From NCBI RefSeq assembly GCF_036346875.1, contig NZ_CP107852.1:3968001-4032000 (forward strand): a stretch of DNA of 64,000 bases. Direction: 5' to 3'. The translations under genes were made by a program, and so were the position numbers. Shown here piece by piece: positions 53,870-62,947 of this stretch (its first letter is position 1; each line of letters opens with the position of its first letter). The notes under the pieces are model-generated. The model was given only the letters and a program-made list of their open reading frames with translations. It did no database searches and was not told the origin of the DNA. Source of the DNA: Nocardia sp. NBC_00508. Lineage in GTDB: Bacteria; Actinomycetota; Actinomycetes; Mycobacteriales; Mycobacteriaceae.

Positions 53870-55189
53870 ATGACTGCTGCTGTCGACAACGCCTGTGCCC
53901 CACTCGCCCGGGTCTCCGGTGACGAACTGCGGGTGCCGCTCGTGCAGGGCGGAACAGCGACCTACGCCAATTTCGACTATGCGGCGAGCGCGCCGGCGTT
54001 GGCGCAGGTCACCGACCGCGTGCAGCAGCTGCTGCCGTTCTACGCGAGTGTGCACCGCGGCGCGGGCTACGCCTCGCGGATCTCCACCGAGTGCTACGAG
54101 GCCGCCCGCGGGTCGGTGGCCAAGTTCCTCGACGCCGCCGACGATCAGGTGGTGGTGTTCACCCGCAACACCACCGACTCGCTGAACCTGCTCGCGTCCT
54201 GCGTGCCCGGCGACACGGTGGTGCTCGACATCGAGCACCACGCCAACTTCCTGCCCTGGACCAGGCAGGGCCGCCGCGTCGTGCAGGCGGCCGACACCGT
54301 CGAGGAGACCGTCGGCAGGCTGGTCGCCGAATTGTGCAGCAAGCCCGCCGCGTTGCTCGCGGTGACCGGCGCGTCGAACGTGACCGGCGAGGTGCTGCCA
54401 CTGGAACGGCTGGCCACCATCGCGCACCAGTGCGGCGCCCGGATCCTGGTGGACGCGGCCCAGCTGGCGCCGCACCGTCGGATCAGCCTGCGGGACACCG
54501 GAATCGACTACCTGGCGTGCTCCGGGCACAAGCTGTACGCGCCGTTCGGCGCGGGTGTGCTCGTGGGCAAGCGCGATTGGCTCGATGCGGCACAGCCCTA
54601 TCTGTCCGGTGGCGGTGCCGTTCGTGAGGTCACCACCACCGGGGCCGAGTGGGCAAACGCCCCGCAGCGGCACGAGGCCGGGTCGCCGAACGTGCTCGGC
54701 GCCGCCGCGCTGGCCGCCGCTTGTGACACGCTCTGTGCCATCAACGCCGAAACCCTTGCCGCCCACGAACACCGGCTCGCCGACCACCTCCGCCACGGCC
54801 TCGCCGTGATCCCCGGCGTGCGTCTGCTGCGTATCTGGTCCGACAGCACCGACTCGGTGGGTATCGTCGCCTTCGCGCTCGATGGATTCGCTCCCGGCCA
54901 TGTCGCTGCCTATCTCTCCGCCGAACACGGCATCGGCGTGCGCGACGGCCGCTTCTGCGCCCACCCGCTGCTCGCCCGCCTCGGCCTGGACGGGGCCCTG
55001 CGCGCCAGCATCGGCCTCGGCACCACATCCGCCGACGTGGACCGCCTGATCGAGGCCGTGTCCACCCTCGTGCGCACCGGCCCCACCTGGGACTACGCCG
55101 CCACCAACGGCCTGTGGAACCCCACGCCCGAAACTCGCCCGTTCACCTCGACCGCCCCCACCGGCGCGGCTCCCTGCCTGATCGGCTAG
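53870..55189 (+). CDS. Cysteine desulfurase-like PLP enzyme (class V aminotransferase)
   Basis: 439 residues from ATG 53870. Class V aminotransferase fold of the SufS/CsdA type: YANFDYAASAPAL, PLP phosphate region VVFTRNTTDSLNLL, ARILVDAAQLAPHRRI, PLP lysine in YLACSGHKLYAPFG, and the catalytic-cysteine loop RDGRFCAHPLLARLG. The cysteine is present, so cysteine desulfuration is possible. No suf/isc genes are nearby, and control by a SAM-IV riboswitch points to sulfur amino acid metabolism (for example sulfur transfer toward methionine or use of a selenium/sulfur donor) rather than Fe-S assembly. Confidence 0.86.
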   Translation: MTAAVDNACAPLARVSGDELRVPLVQGGTATYANFDYAASAPALAQVTDRVQQLLPFYASVHRGAGYASRISTECYEAARGSVAKFLDAADDQVVVFTRNTTDSLNLLASCVPGDTVVLDIEHHANFLPWTRQGRRVVQAADTVEETVGRLVAELCSKPAALLAVTGASNVTGEVLPLERLATIAHQCGARILVDAAQLAPHRRISLRDTGIDYLACSGHKLYAPFGAGVLVGKRDWLDAAQPYLSGGGAVREVTTTGAEWANAPQRHEAGSPNVLGAAALAAACDTLCAINAETLAAHEHRLADHLRHGLAVIPGVRLLRIWSDSTDSVGIVAFALDGFAPGHVAAYLSAEHGIGVRDGRFCAHPLLARLGLDGALRASIGLGTTSADVDRLIEAVSTLVRTGPTWDYAATNGLWNPTPETRPFTSTAPTGAAPCLIG

Positions 55190-55261
55190 CCCTAGCCGCA
55201 GTCCTTCGAAACAGCAGCTCCGCATCGTGGCCGGTATGGCATGGCGTAGCCGCGCATTCGT

Positions 55262-55813
55262 TCAGTCGCCCAGCGAGGTCGGGCGGTAATAGCGGCCGTT
55301 GTAGTAGAGGAGCGGGGCCGCGGCGGGCTTTTCGTCGGTGCTGTCGTGGACCCGGGTGACCAGGCCGACGACGAGGGTGTGGTCGCCGAGGGGGATGAGC
55401 TGGTGCACGGTTATGCGAAGCCAGATCGGGGTGCCGTGCAGGACAGGCTCGCCGGTGTCCAAGGTGGTCCACAAGGAGCGGTCGGTGAATCGCTCCTCGG
55501 CGGTTCGCGAGAACCGATGGGCCAGGTGCTGCTGGTGTTCGCCGAGGAAATGGATGACCGCGGATTCCGCGTCCAGCATGGCCGCCAGGCTGGAGGACGT
55601 GTGCGCGATGTTGAACGAGACCAGCGGCGGGTCCAGGGACAGCGACGCGAAAGAGGTGGCGGTGAAGCCGACCGGCCCTTGCGGCGAACTGAGCGTGACG
55701 ACGGTGACGCCCGCGGGATAGTGGCGCATGGAGGCGCGATATTGCTCGGCGGTGATGCCGCTCAGATCATCGGGTATGGCGATTTCCGTCTCGGGCCGTG
55801 GTGCTTCGGTCAC
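55262..55813 (-). CDS. Flavin reductase-like FMN-binding protein
   Basis: 183 residues. HpaC/flavin reductase split barrel: YRASMRHYPAGVTVVTLSSPQGPVGFTATSFASLSLDPPLVSFNIA, HRFSRTAEERF, GDHTLVVGLVTRV and the final LLYYNGRYYRP. These proteins supply reduced flavin to a partner monooxygenase; in sulfur-starvation systems they serve desulfonating monooxygenases. No monooxygenase is adjacent, though the SAM-IV controlled gene is convergent to it. Confidence 0.87.
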   Translation of the reverse strand: MTEAPRPETEIAIPDDLSGITAEQYRASMRHYPAGVTVVTLSSPQGPVGFTATSFASLSLDPPLVSFNIAHTSSSLAAMLDAESAVIHFLGEHQQHLAHRFSRTAEERFTDRSLWTTLDTGEPVLHGTPIWLRITVHQLIPLGDHTLVVGLVTRVHDSTDEKPAAAPLLYYNGRYYRPTSLGD

Positions 55814-55878
55814 AGGACGAAACTACGCTCGGCGGCCGAGCCGGTGCGGAGCGCGTGGTGTCCAGGCTGCTCAGCGAG

Positions 55879-56355
55879 TCAATCCACGTCGATCGGAAGG
55901 CCGGCGGTGATCCGCAGCAGCTCCGGGAACGACGTGCGGAAAATAGTGTTCGGGTGCCCTCCCGCGGCCCAGAGCTCGCGATGCCGCGACAGCGCGTTGT
56001 CCACCCAGGTCGGCAGGTTGGTCGGATGGCCGACCGGTGCGATACCGCCGATCGGCTGGCCGGTCACTTCGCGCACCAACTTGGCGGGGGCGCGGGTCAG
56101 CGTTCCCTCCAGGCGCGCGCCGGTGTTCGCCAGGTCGACCTGATGCGCGCCGGAGACCAGCAGCAGCACCGGGTCGTCGTCGAGCAGGAACACCAGCGAT
56201 TTCGTGATCGCGCCCACGTCGACGCCCAGTGCTTCGGCGGCGTCCGCGGCGGTGTGCGTCGGCTCCGGCTGGGCCATGATCAGGCCGTGGTGGCCTCGGG
56301 CGATGAGGGTGTCGGCGACCCGGCAGGCGACCGGTGGCAATGACGACCTGCGCAT
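55879..56355 (-). CDS. YbaK/EbsC-family aminoacyl-tRNA deacylase
   Basis: 158 residues. The trans-editing fold is recognised by AITKSLVFLLDDDPVLLLVSGAHQVDL (conserved lysine K52 area), APAKLVREVTGQPIGGIAPVGHP and the end NTIFRTSFPELLRITAGLP. Members clear mischarged tRNA (Cys-, Pro- or Ala-tRNA); the exact tRNA is not clear from sequence. Confidence 0.87.
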   Translation of the reverse strand: MRRSSLPPVACRVADTLIARGHHGLIMAQPEPTHTAADAAEALGVDVGAITKSLVFLLDDDPVLLLVSGAHQVDLANTGARLEGTLTRAPAKLVREVTGQPIGGIAPVGHPTNLPTWVDNALSRHRELWAAGGHPNTIFRTSFPELLRITAGLPIDVD

Positions 56356-56409
56356 CCCACCAGGGTAGAGCGATTGCGGGCGGTACGCCGGGCGAGTCGC
56401 GCTGCTGTC

Positions 56410-56730
56410 TCAGTATTCCGGGTATCCCTCGCGCGGGCCGAGCATCGCGGAGATCCGCGCCCGGGTGATCCGAGCGAGCTGGGTCAGGTCGCGGGACGAG
56501 ACCTGCTCGTGCACAAGCGCTTCGAAGGCGCGGTCGATATCCCGCTGGGAGAGGGCGAGCAGTTCGACATCCGCCTTGGTGAGCAGCGCCTCCTGGTCGG
56601 GATAGGGGCGAGCGGCGGTCAGCTTCGCTGCCCACGTGACGTTGCAGCAGCATTCGTACAGGGCGTGAATCGCGTGGCCACGCGACATTTCGTTGAACCG
56701 GTCCAGACCGATTCCGCGATGCATCAGCAT
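56410..56730 (-). CDS. Short OHCU-decarboxylase-like protein
   Basis: 106 residues from ATG 56730, GGAGGAG directly upstream. The pattern FNEMSRGHAIHALYECCCNVTWAAKLTAARPYPDQEALLTKADVELLAL matches the N-terminal two thirds of 2-oxo-4-hydroxy-4-carboxy-5-ureidoimidazoline decarboxylases (uric acid pathway), including the C-C and WA.K..A.RP..... elements. The family histidine motif HPRIG is absent (DIDRAFEALVHEQVSSRDL instead) and the protein is about 60 residues short, so catalysis is doubtful. No other purine catabolism gene is here. Confidence 0.6.
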   Translation of the reverse strand: MLMHRGIGLDRFNEMSRGHAIHALYECCCNVTWAAKLTAARPYPDQEALLTKADVELLALSQRDIDRAFEALVHEQVSSRDLTQLARITRARISAMLGPREGYPEY

Positions 56731-56921
56731 GATCTCCTCCGAACCCGATGACCGAGGTTTGCTGACTCGACCATGATCCGGCTTACCCGGAACCGGGAAC
56801 CAGTGCGTCGCTGCTAATTTGCACAGGATTTACACGCCGCGAGGTTTGCGCGGTGTGTCCTGCCTGCCGCGATGTCGCGGCCCGGGGTTTCGGTCTCGCA
56901 TTGTCTCGATACGCTGTACAA

Positions 56922-57743
56922 ATGACAGATTGGCAGGCTTTCACCGTCGAAACTGAGGACAACGTCGCGCAGGTGACGCTGACCGGTCCAGGCAAGGGCA
57001 ATGCGATGGGCCCGGATTTCTGGCGCGAGCTGCCCGAAATCTTCCAGGCGCTGGACGCCGACCCCGAGGTCCGCGCGATCGTGCTGACCGGTTCGGGAAA
57101 GCACTTCTCCTACGGTCTCGACCTCCCCGCGATGAGCGGCACATTCGGCCCGCTGCTGGCCGAGCGGGCCATGGCCGCGCCGCGCACCGAATTCCTCACC
57201 GAGGTGCGCAAGATGCAGGCTTCGGTCACCGCGGTGGCGGACTGCCGTAAGCCGGTGATCGCCGCCGTGTCCGGGTGGTGCATCGGTGGTGGGCTGGACC
57301 TGATCGCGGCCGCCGATATCCGCTACGCGAGCGCGGAGGCGAAGTTCAGCCTGCGTGAGGCCAAGGTCGCGATAGTCGCCGACATCGGGTCGCTGCACCG
57401 GCTGCCCGGCATCATCGGCGAGGGACACCTGCGGGAGCTCGCCTACACCGGCAAGGACATCGATGCCGCGCGTGCGGAGAAGATCGGCCTGGTCAACGAG
57501 GTCTTCCCGGATCAGGAGGCGGTGCTGGACGCGGCGCACGCCACCGCGCGCGAGATCGCCGCGAACCCGCCGCTGGTCGTGCAGGGTGTCAAAGATGTGC
57601 TGGATCAGCGGCGCAAGGACGAGGTCGCCGCTGGCCTGCGCTACGTCTCCGCGTGGAATGCCGCGTTCCTGCCCTCCGAGGATCTCACCGAGGCGATCAA
57701 GGCCGTCTTCGAGAAGCGCGCGCCCGAGTTCCGCGGCAAGTGA
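56922..57743 (+). CDS. Crotonase, dienoyl-CoA isomerase-like
   Basis: 273 residues from ATG 56922. Crotonase fold with oxyanion holes SYGLDLPAMSG and SGWCIGGGLDLIAAADIRYAS. FSLREAKVAIVADIGSLHRLPGIIGE matches the delta3,5-delta2,4-dienoyl-CoA isomerase signature (E-x7-D with ADIGSL-RLP) rather than the E-E pair of enoyl-CoA hydratase 1. It should act in beta-oxidation of unsaturated fatty acids. Monocistronic, ends 137 bases before a terminator hairpin. Confidence 0.83.
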   Translation: MTDWQAFTVETEDNVAQVTLTGPGKGNAMGPDFWRELPEIFQALDADPEVRAIVLTGSGKHFSYGLDLPAMSGTFGPLLAERAMAAPRTEFLTEVRKMQASVTAVADCRKPVIAAVSGWCIGGGLDLIAAADIRYASAEAKFSLREAKVAIVADIGSLHRLPGIIGEGHLRELAYTGKDIDAARAEKIGLVNEVFPDQEAVLDAAHATAREIAANPPLVVQGVKDVLDQRRKDEVAAGLRYVSAWNAAFLPSEDLTEAIKAVFEKRAPEFRGK

Positions 57744-57879
57744 GTGCGGCGGCCCCGTGATGCGGCGGGTAGGCAAGGTGATTTGCCCCAGGGTTGCCCT
57801 ACCGTCACCCTAGGGGTGGCTGTGTGCGGCGACGATTGCCCATAACGTTTGCGACGTCACTGAGCCACCTGTCACCGAG

Positions 57880-57918
57880 AAGGGGCATCCGGTATCCGGG
57901 TGCCCCTTTTCACCTTTT
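57880..57918 (+). terminator. Rho-independent terminator after the crotonase gene
   Basis: 13-base stem AAGGGGCATCCGG (57880-57892) with near-complement at 57896-57908 (one G-T pair), 3-base loop, followed by TTCACCTTTT. One of few T-rich terminators in the window. Confidence 0.8.
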
Positions 57919-57983
57919 CCGACCCATCCGAGCACGGCGAAGCCCCGGGTGCCTTGGGGTACAGCTCCTCGTAACCACACGGC

Positions 57984-58322
57984 ACTACCCCCGGTTTCGA
58001 GCGAAGCGAGACCGAGCATTGCCCGTTCGTGGCCCGGCTCGTGTCCGAGCGGCCGCCGCGTCCGCGACGAAGTCGCCAGCGGCAGTTGCCTGGTCCACAG
58101 CTACCGAGGGTCGGTGAACATCAAGCTGCTGCGGTCTTTGCGCCGCGTGACCACTCGGCCCCACTCCCGGTTTCGAGCGAAGCGAGACTGAGCGTTGCCC
58201 GTTCGTGGCCCGGCTCGTGTCCGAGCGGCCGCCGCGTCCGCGACGAAGTCGCCAGCGGCGGTCGCTCGGACACGAGCCACAAAGGGGCCGCGAACACGCA
58301 GCGCCGCAGGCGCTGCAAATTA
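57984..58322. repeat. Family B repeat, two head-to-tail copies
   Basis: Copy 3 (57984-58085) starts CCGGTTTCGAGCGAAGCGAG, includes the left inverted arm and inner GCGACGAAGTCGC, then is cut off. Copy 4 (58166-58322) is intact: arms 58212-58235 and 58255-58278 (24 bases, one mismatch) around GCGACGAAGTCGC, right end CGCAGGCGCTGCAAATTAGA. Both start after the same CCACxCGGCxCxACTCCCGG-like lead-in, so they arose by tandem duplication. They separate convergent crotonase and ppa. The remainder of 57744-58333 has no gene. Confidence 0.85.
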
Positions 58323-58333
58323 GACACAGCACA

Positions 58334-58825
58334 TCAGTGCGAGCCCTGCTCCTTCAGGCGCTGGATGGACGCCTCGACCTCGGCTTCGGCCTCGGCGCGG
58401 CCGACCCACTCCGACCCCTTGACGTACTTGCCGGGCTCCAGGTCCTTGTAGCGCTCGAAGAAGTGCTTGATCGCGGCCAGCTCGAACTCCGGGACGTCCT
58501 TCAGATCCTGGATGTGGTCCCAGCGCGGGTCGCCTGCCGGCACGCACAGGACCTTGTCGTCGCCGCCCGCCTCGTCGACCATCTTGTACATCGCGACCGG
58601 CCGGGCCTCGACGATCACGCCGGGGAACACCGAGTCGGGCAGCAGGATCAGCGCGTCCAGCGGGTCACCGTCCTCGCCGAGGGTGCCCTCGATGTAGCCG
58701 TAGTCGGCGGGATAGACCATGGACGTGTACAGGAACCGGTCGAGCCGGACCCGGCCGGTTTCGTGATCGACCTCGTACTTGTTCCGGGAACCCTTGGGGA
58801 TCTCGATGGTGACGTCGAACTCCAC
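58334..58825 (-). CDS. ppa: Inorganic pyrophosphatase
   Basis: Family I soluble pyrophosphatase, 163 residues. EIPKGSRNKYEVDHETGRVRLDR, Mg-binding aspartates in DGDPLDALILL and the VPAGDPRWDHIQD segment are all present. Hydrolyses PPi made by polymer synthesis. Orthologue of Rv3628, where collinearity with M. tuberculosis resumes. Divergent from dacB. Confidence 0.97.
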   Translation of the reverse strand: MEFDVTIEIPKGSRNKYEVDHETGRVRLDRFLYTSMVYPADYGYIEGTLGEDGDPLDALILLPDSVFPGVIVEARPVAMYKMVDEAGGDDKVLCVPAGDPRWDHIQDLKDVPEFELAAIKHFFERYKDLEPGKYVKGSEWVGRAEAEAEVEASIQRLKEQGSH

Positions 58826-59022
58826 GCCATCTCCTTCACTGCATCGGTGCCGAGCCCGCCGGCTCGGCTTCTTTTCGGCGACTGCCGACTCGGCCGCTGC
58901 GGAGTGTGCCGACTCGCCAGGTTGTTCGGGGGAACGGTTGCGAAACGAGGATAGTGTGGTCGGCGGGGAGATGGGTGCGGCAGGCGGCTGCTGCGGGAAT
59001 CGGTCAGGAGAGCGGCGGCGAC

Positions 59023-60483
59023 GTGTTTGGTGGCAATGAGAACATCGGTGGCCTGGCTGCCCGGCGACGCCGCAACAGAGCGATTGGGATCTCGGTCACG
59101 CTGGGCGTGTTGCTCGGGGTCGTTGTCGTCGCGCTGGTCGCGGTGCGGCCGTGGACCGACGAGTTCCGGCACGGCAGGCTGACCATCGCCGCCCCGCCCG
59201 CCCCGGTCGAGCCGTCGCCGCAGGTCAGCCCGGCACGCTCGAACGCACCCGCGCCGAGTCCCGCCGGAATCGCCACGGCGCTGGCCCCGGTGATCGGCAA
59301 TCCGGATCTCGGCGCGTTCGCCGGCCAGGTGACCGACGCCGACAGCGCGGTAGTGCTGTGGAGCGGCGACGCTAGCAAGCCGATGATCCCCTCGTCCACC
59401 GCCAAGATCCTCACCACGGCGGCCGCCCTGCTCACGCTGCCTGCCGAGCATCGGGTGACCACCAGGGTGGTCGCCGGTTCGACGCCGAACGAACTGGTGC
59501 TGGTCGGCGGCGGCGATCCGACGCTCACCGCGCAGCCGGACGGCAAAGGCTACTACCCGAACGGGCCGCGGCTGTCCGACCTGGTCGCGCAGGTCAGGGC
59601 CGCGGGCCAGCCGGTGGACACGATCCTCGTCGACACCTCCGCCTACGCGGGTCCGACCATGGCGCGGGGCTGGGACCCGATCGACATCCCCGAGGGGTCG
59701 ATCGCGCCCATCGAGTCGGTGATGATCGACGGCGGCCGCCTGCAACCGCTCGTCGAGTACTCGCCGCGAACCGCAACGCCCGCACTGGACGCCGGGCGGC
59801 GCCTGGCCGCCGACCTCGGGCTGGACCCCGCCCTCGTCCGGGTGGGCGTCGCGCCGCCGGGCGCGGCCGAGATCGCCGGTGTGCGGTCGGCGCCGCTGCG
59901 CGATCGGCTGCGCGACATGATGGTCTACTCCGACAACGTGCTCGCCGAGGCGATCGGACGGGAGATCGCGACGGCGACCGGCGGCGAGGCCTCCTTCAAC
60001 GGCGGGGTCGGCGCGGTGCGCGCGGCGCTGAGGACGGCCGGTTTCGACCTGGCCGGCCTCGAGATGCACGACAGCAGCGGGCTTTCGGTCGACGACCGTA
60101 TCCCCGCCCGATTGCTCGACCGGGTCGTGGCGACCGCGGCCAAGCCCACCGGAGCCGCGCTGGTGCAACCGGCGGGCACCAAGGCGAAGCCGGAGAACGA
60201 CCAGCTCGCGGCGACCTTGGCGCCGATGCTCGACAATCTGCCGGTCGCCGGCGCCACCGGCTCGTTGACCAGCCGCTACGTCACCCGGGACCGGCAGGGT
60301 GCCGGCTGGGTGCGGGCCAAGACCGGAACTCTGTCGGTGTCCAGCGCGTTGGTCGGGTATGTGCTGGACGCCGATGGGCGGGTGCTGACCTTCGCTCTGA
60401 TGTCGAACGATCGACCGCCGGAGGCGAGCAGGCCCGCGTTGGACGCGATCGCAGGCACGCTGCGAAATTGTGGATGCTCGTGA
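59023..60483 (+). CDS. dacB: D-alanyl-D-alanine carboxypeptidase/endopeptidase (PBP4 family)
   Basis: 486 residues from GTG 59023 (CAGGAGAG 10 bases upstream; GTG 58975 is an alternative). Cytoplasmic RRRRNR then one membrane helix (AIGISVTLGVLLGVVVVALVAV), proline-rich linker, S13 peptidase domain with SxxK = SSTAK, SxN = YSDN and KTG = AKTGTL. It trims or cleaves peptidoglycan stem peptides outside the membrane. Matches Rv3627c. The next gene starts 13 bases after its stop. Confidence 0.92.
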   Translation: MFGGNENIGGLAARRRRNRAIGISVTLGVLLGVVVVALVAVRPWTDEFRHGRLTIAAPPAPVEPSPQVSPARSNAPAPSPAGIATALAPVIGNPDLGAFAGQVTDADSAVVLWSGDASKPMIPSSTAKILTTAAALLTLPAEHRVTTRVVAGSTPNELVLVGGGDPTLTAQPDGKGYYPNGPRLSDLVAQVRAAGQPVDTILVDTSAYAGPTMARGWDPIDIPEGSIAPIESVMIDGGRLQPLVEYSPRTATPALDAGRRLAADLGLDPALVRVGVAPPGAAEIAGVRSAPLRDRLRDMMVYSDNVLAEAIGREIATATGGEASFNGGVGAVRAALRTAGFDLAGLEMHDSSGLSVDDRIPARLLDRVVATAAKPTGAALVQPAGTKAKPENDQLAATLAPMLDNLPVAGATGSLTSRYVTRDRQGAGWVRAKTGTLSVSSALVGYVLDADGRVLTFALMSNDRPPEASRPALDAIAGTLRNCGCS

Positions 60484-60496
60484 CGGGTGGTTGACG

Positions 60497-61606
60497 ATGA
60501 CCCAACAAGATTCCGACCCAGCCGGTTCCCGCCCCGTGGGCGCGGTCGAGCGGCGGAAGGGGCGCACGGGTCTGTCCGGCGTGGTCGATTGGCGCCTGGC
60601 CGCGAGAACCGGCGCTGCCCTGGTGCCCTCGGGGCCGCGCACGTCGCGTTACTCGGCCGAGCAGGTCGTCGCCGAGCTGGCCGACGCGTCCGAACGCGCC
60701 GAAGCGCCGGTCCGTGAGGTGAGCGGATTGCTGGACGACCGTCCGGTGCCCACCGCCAGGATCGTCGACCGGCCGGGCTGGATCGTGGCCGCCGCCGACT
60801 CCATGGCCCAACTCACCGGCACCGGTGGTGCGCCCGCCGGAGGCAAGCTGCTCGCGGGCAAGCCCGCGGGCGTGCAGGCGGGCGCGATGCTCGCGTTCCT
60901 GTCCACCGCGATCCTCGGCCAGTACGACCCGTTCACCGGACCGGACGGCACCTTGTTGCTGGTCGCGCCGAACATCGTGGCGGTGGAGCGCGCGCTCGGG
61001 GTGTCGCCGAGCGACTTTCGCCTCTGGGTCTGCCTGCACGAGGTGACGCATCGGGTGCAGTTCTCCTCCGCGCCCTGGCTCGCCGAGTACATGCGCAGCA
61101 ATGTCGAGGTACTCGGCGAGGTCGGCGACGAGCCGCTGGCCGACATGCTCTCCCGGCTGGTCGAGGAGCTGCGTGAACGCCGTCGCGGCGCGGTCTCCGA
61201 GGATCCGGCCGCGCGGGGGGTGGTCGGCCTGCTGCGCGCCACCCAGGCGCCACCGCAGCGCGAGGCGCTGGACCGCCTGCTCATGCTCGGCACCCTGCTG
61301 GAGGGGCACGCCGATCACGTCATGGACGCGGTCGGTCCCGCCGTCGTTCCGTCGGTCGAACAGATCCGCACCGCCTTCGACCAGCGCCGCAGGCGTCCCA
61401 CCAACCCGCTGCAACGCCTGCTGCGCGCTCTGCTCGGCGTGGACGCCAAGGTCGCGCAGTACGTGCGCGGCAAGAAGTTCGTGGACGAGGTGGTCGGCAG
61501 CGTCGGGATGGCGCGGTTCAACACCGTATGGACCGAGGCGGACGCCCTTCCCCGCACCGACGAGATCGAGAACCCGCACCGCTGGATCGAGCGGGTGCTG
61601 GGCTGA
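60497..61606 (+). CDS. Zinc-dependent metalloprotease (Rv3626c-like, DUF2342)
   Basis: 369 residues from ATG 60497. HEVTHRVQFSSAPWL gives the HExxH zinc motif, with the downstream acid likely in LLEGHADHVMDAVG (second conserved E/H/D cluster of the family). It corresponds to the actinobacterial DUF2342 hydrolase family next to tilS and dacB. No signal peptide. Substrates are not known. Coupled in an operon with dacB. Confidence 0.85.
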   Translation: MTQQDSDPAGSRPVGAVERRKGRTGLSGVVDWRLAARTGAALVPSGPRTSRYSAEQVVAELADASERAEAPVREVSGLLDDRPVPTARIVDRPGWIVAAADSMAQLTGTGGAPAGGKLLAGKPAGVQAGAMLAFLSTAILGQYDPFTGPDGTLLLVAPNIVAVERALGVSPSDFRLWVCLHEVTHRVQFSSAPWLAEYMRSNVEVLGEVGDEPLADMLSRLVEELRERRRGAVSEDPAARGVVGLLRATQAPPQREALDRLLMLGTLLEGHADHVMDAVGPAVVPSVEQIRTAFDQRRRRPTNPLQRLLRALLGVDAKVAQYVRGKKFVDEVVGSVGMARFNTVWTEADALPRTDEIENPHRWIERVLG

Positions 61607-61611
61607 GCCGG

Positions 61612-61675
61612 CGCGCTCCTGCGCACTGCCCACCCTGCGTGGCTTCCCGCTGCCGCCTACGGGCGCGCTGACCGG
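61612..61675. repeat. Family C repeat fragment
   Basis: GGCGCGCTCCTGCGCACTGC, CCTGCGTGG and GCTGCCGCCTACGGGCGC resemble the family C unit at 13506-13575. A degenerate single copy between the protease and tilS genes. Confidence 0.4.
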
Positions 61676-61804
61676 CGCGGCAGGGCGATCACGGATGTCG
61701 GCGATTGCCAGCGGACCGGGCGGTCCGACTGGGTCGGCGAGGGAGCTTTCGACGGGTTCGCCGCGCCGGAGCCGTCGAGTGACGACAGTAGGTAGGCTGC
61801 GCGC

Positions 61805-62893
61805 ATGGGGCGTGCGCCAGGAACGACACCCGGGCGCTTCGGATCGGAGGCCGGGTCAACGGGTTCCGCGCGGTCGTCCGCGCCCGGCGCCGCGAGCGCT
61901 CGACGTCTGCCCGAGACCGCGGCCGTGCTCGCCGTCCGCCGGGCGGTGCGGGATTGGCTGACCCGTTTCGGGTCGAGCGAGACCGAGCAGGCGGTCGCGG
62001 TGGCGTTGTCCGGCGGCGCGGATTCGCTGGCCCTCACCGCCGCGGCGGTGGTCGAGACGAACGCGGTCGACGCGCTGGTGGTCGATCACCGATTGCAGCC
62101 CGGATCCGGCGCGGTCGCCGCCGAGGCGGCGGCACAGGCGCTCGCGCTCGGCTGCCGGTCCGCGCGGGTGCTCGCGGTCGAGGTCGGCACCGAGGGAGGG
62201 GTGGAGGCGGCGGCGCGCCGGGCTCGGTACGCCGCGCTGGACGCGGCGCGCAACGGGCTGCCGGTGCTGCTCGGTCACACGCTCGACGACCAAGCGGAAA
62301 CGGTGTTGCTCGGGCTCGCGCGCGGATCGGGTGGGCGTTCGATCCAGGGGATGGCCGCGTGTGCCGAGCCGTGGGGCCGGCCGCTGCTCGAGGTGCGCCG
62401 GGAGACGACCCGGCAGCTGTGCGCCGACCTGGGTGTGACGCCGCACGACGACCCGCACAACGTGGCGCCGGAGTTCACCAGGGTTCGCCTGCGCACCGAG
62501 GTCTTGCCGCTGCTGGAACAGATCCTCGGCGGCGGGGTGGCCCTGGCGCTGGCCCGCACCGCAGAGCAGCTGCGCGAAGACGGCGCGGTGCTGGACGCGC
62601 TCGCCGCTGAACTTCTGCACACCGCGAGTGATGGGCAGGCGCTCGTGATCGAGACCCTCGCCACTGCGCCCGCGGCCTTGCGTAAACGGGCGATTCGGGC
62701 ATGGCTGCTGGCCAACGGTGCGAAAGCCCTGACCAACAAGCATTTACAGGCTGTCGACGAGTTGGTGACCGCTTGGCGTGGACAGGGCGGTGTCGCGGTC
62801 GGCGGAGGAAGGCCCGGGAGCAGGTTGGTCGCCGGGCGCGAACATGGCAGGCTGACACTGCGGCTGGGCGAGGATGAGCATCGGAGGCGATGA
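61805..62893 (+). CDS. tilS: tRNA(Ile)-lysidine synthase
   Basis: 362 residues. N-type ATP pyrophosphatase: P-loop VALSGGADSLAL, and GHTLDDQAETVLLGLARGSGGRSIQGM, typical of TilS. It attaches lysine to C34 of the CAU-anticodon tRNA-Ile, making it read AUA. The N-terminal 35 residues are a low-complexity extension, so the start could be later. It precedes hpt with a 54-base gap, the conserved tilS-hpt pair (Rv3625c-Rv3624c). Confidence 0.95.
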   Translation: MGRAPGTTPGRFGSEAGSTGSARSSAPGAASARRLPETAAVLAVRRAVRDWLTRFGSSETEQAVAVALSGGADSLALTAAAVVETNAVDALVVDHRLQPGSGAVAAEAAAQALALGCRSARVLAVEVGTEGGVEAAARRARYAALDAARNGLPVLLGHTLDDQAETVLLGLARGSGGRSIQGMAACAEPWGRPLLEVRRETTRQLCADLGVTPHDDPHNVAPEFTRVRLRTEVLPLLEQILGGGVALALARTAEQLREDGAVLDALAAELLHTASDGQALVIETLATAPAALRKRAIRAWLLANGAKALTNKHLQAVDELVTAWRGQGGVAVGGGRPGSRLVAGREHGRLTLRLGEDEHRRR

Positions 62894-62947
62894 CGCAGAC
62901 TCCACCGGCGCAACGGGCTCACCACCACGGAAGGGAATCCAGCTGAC

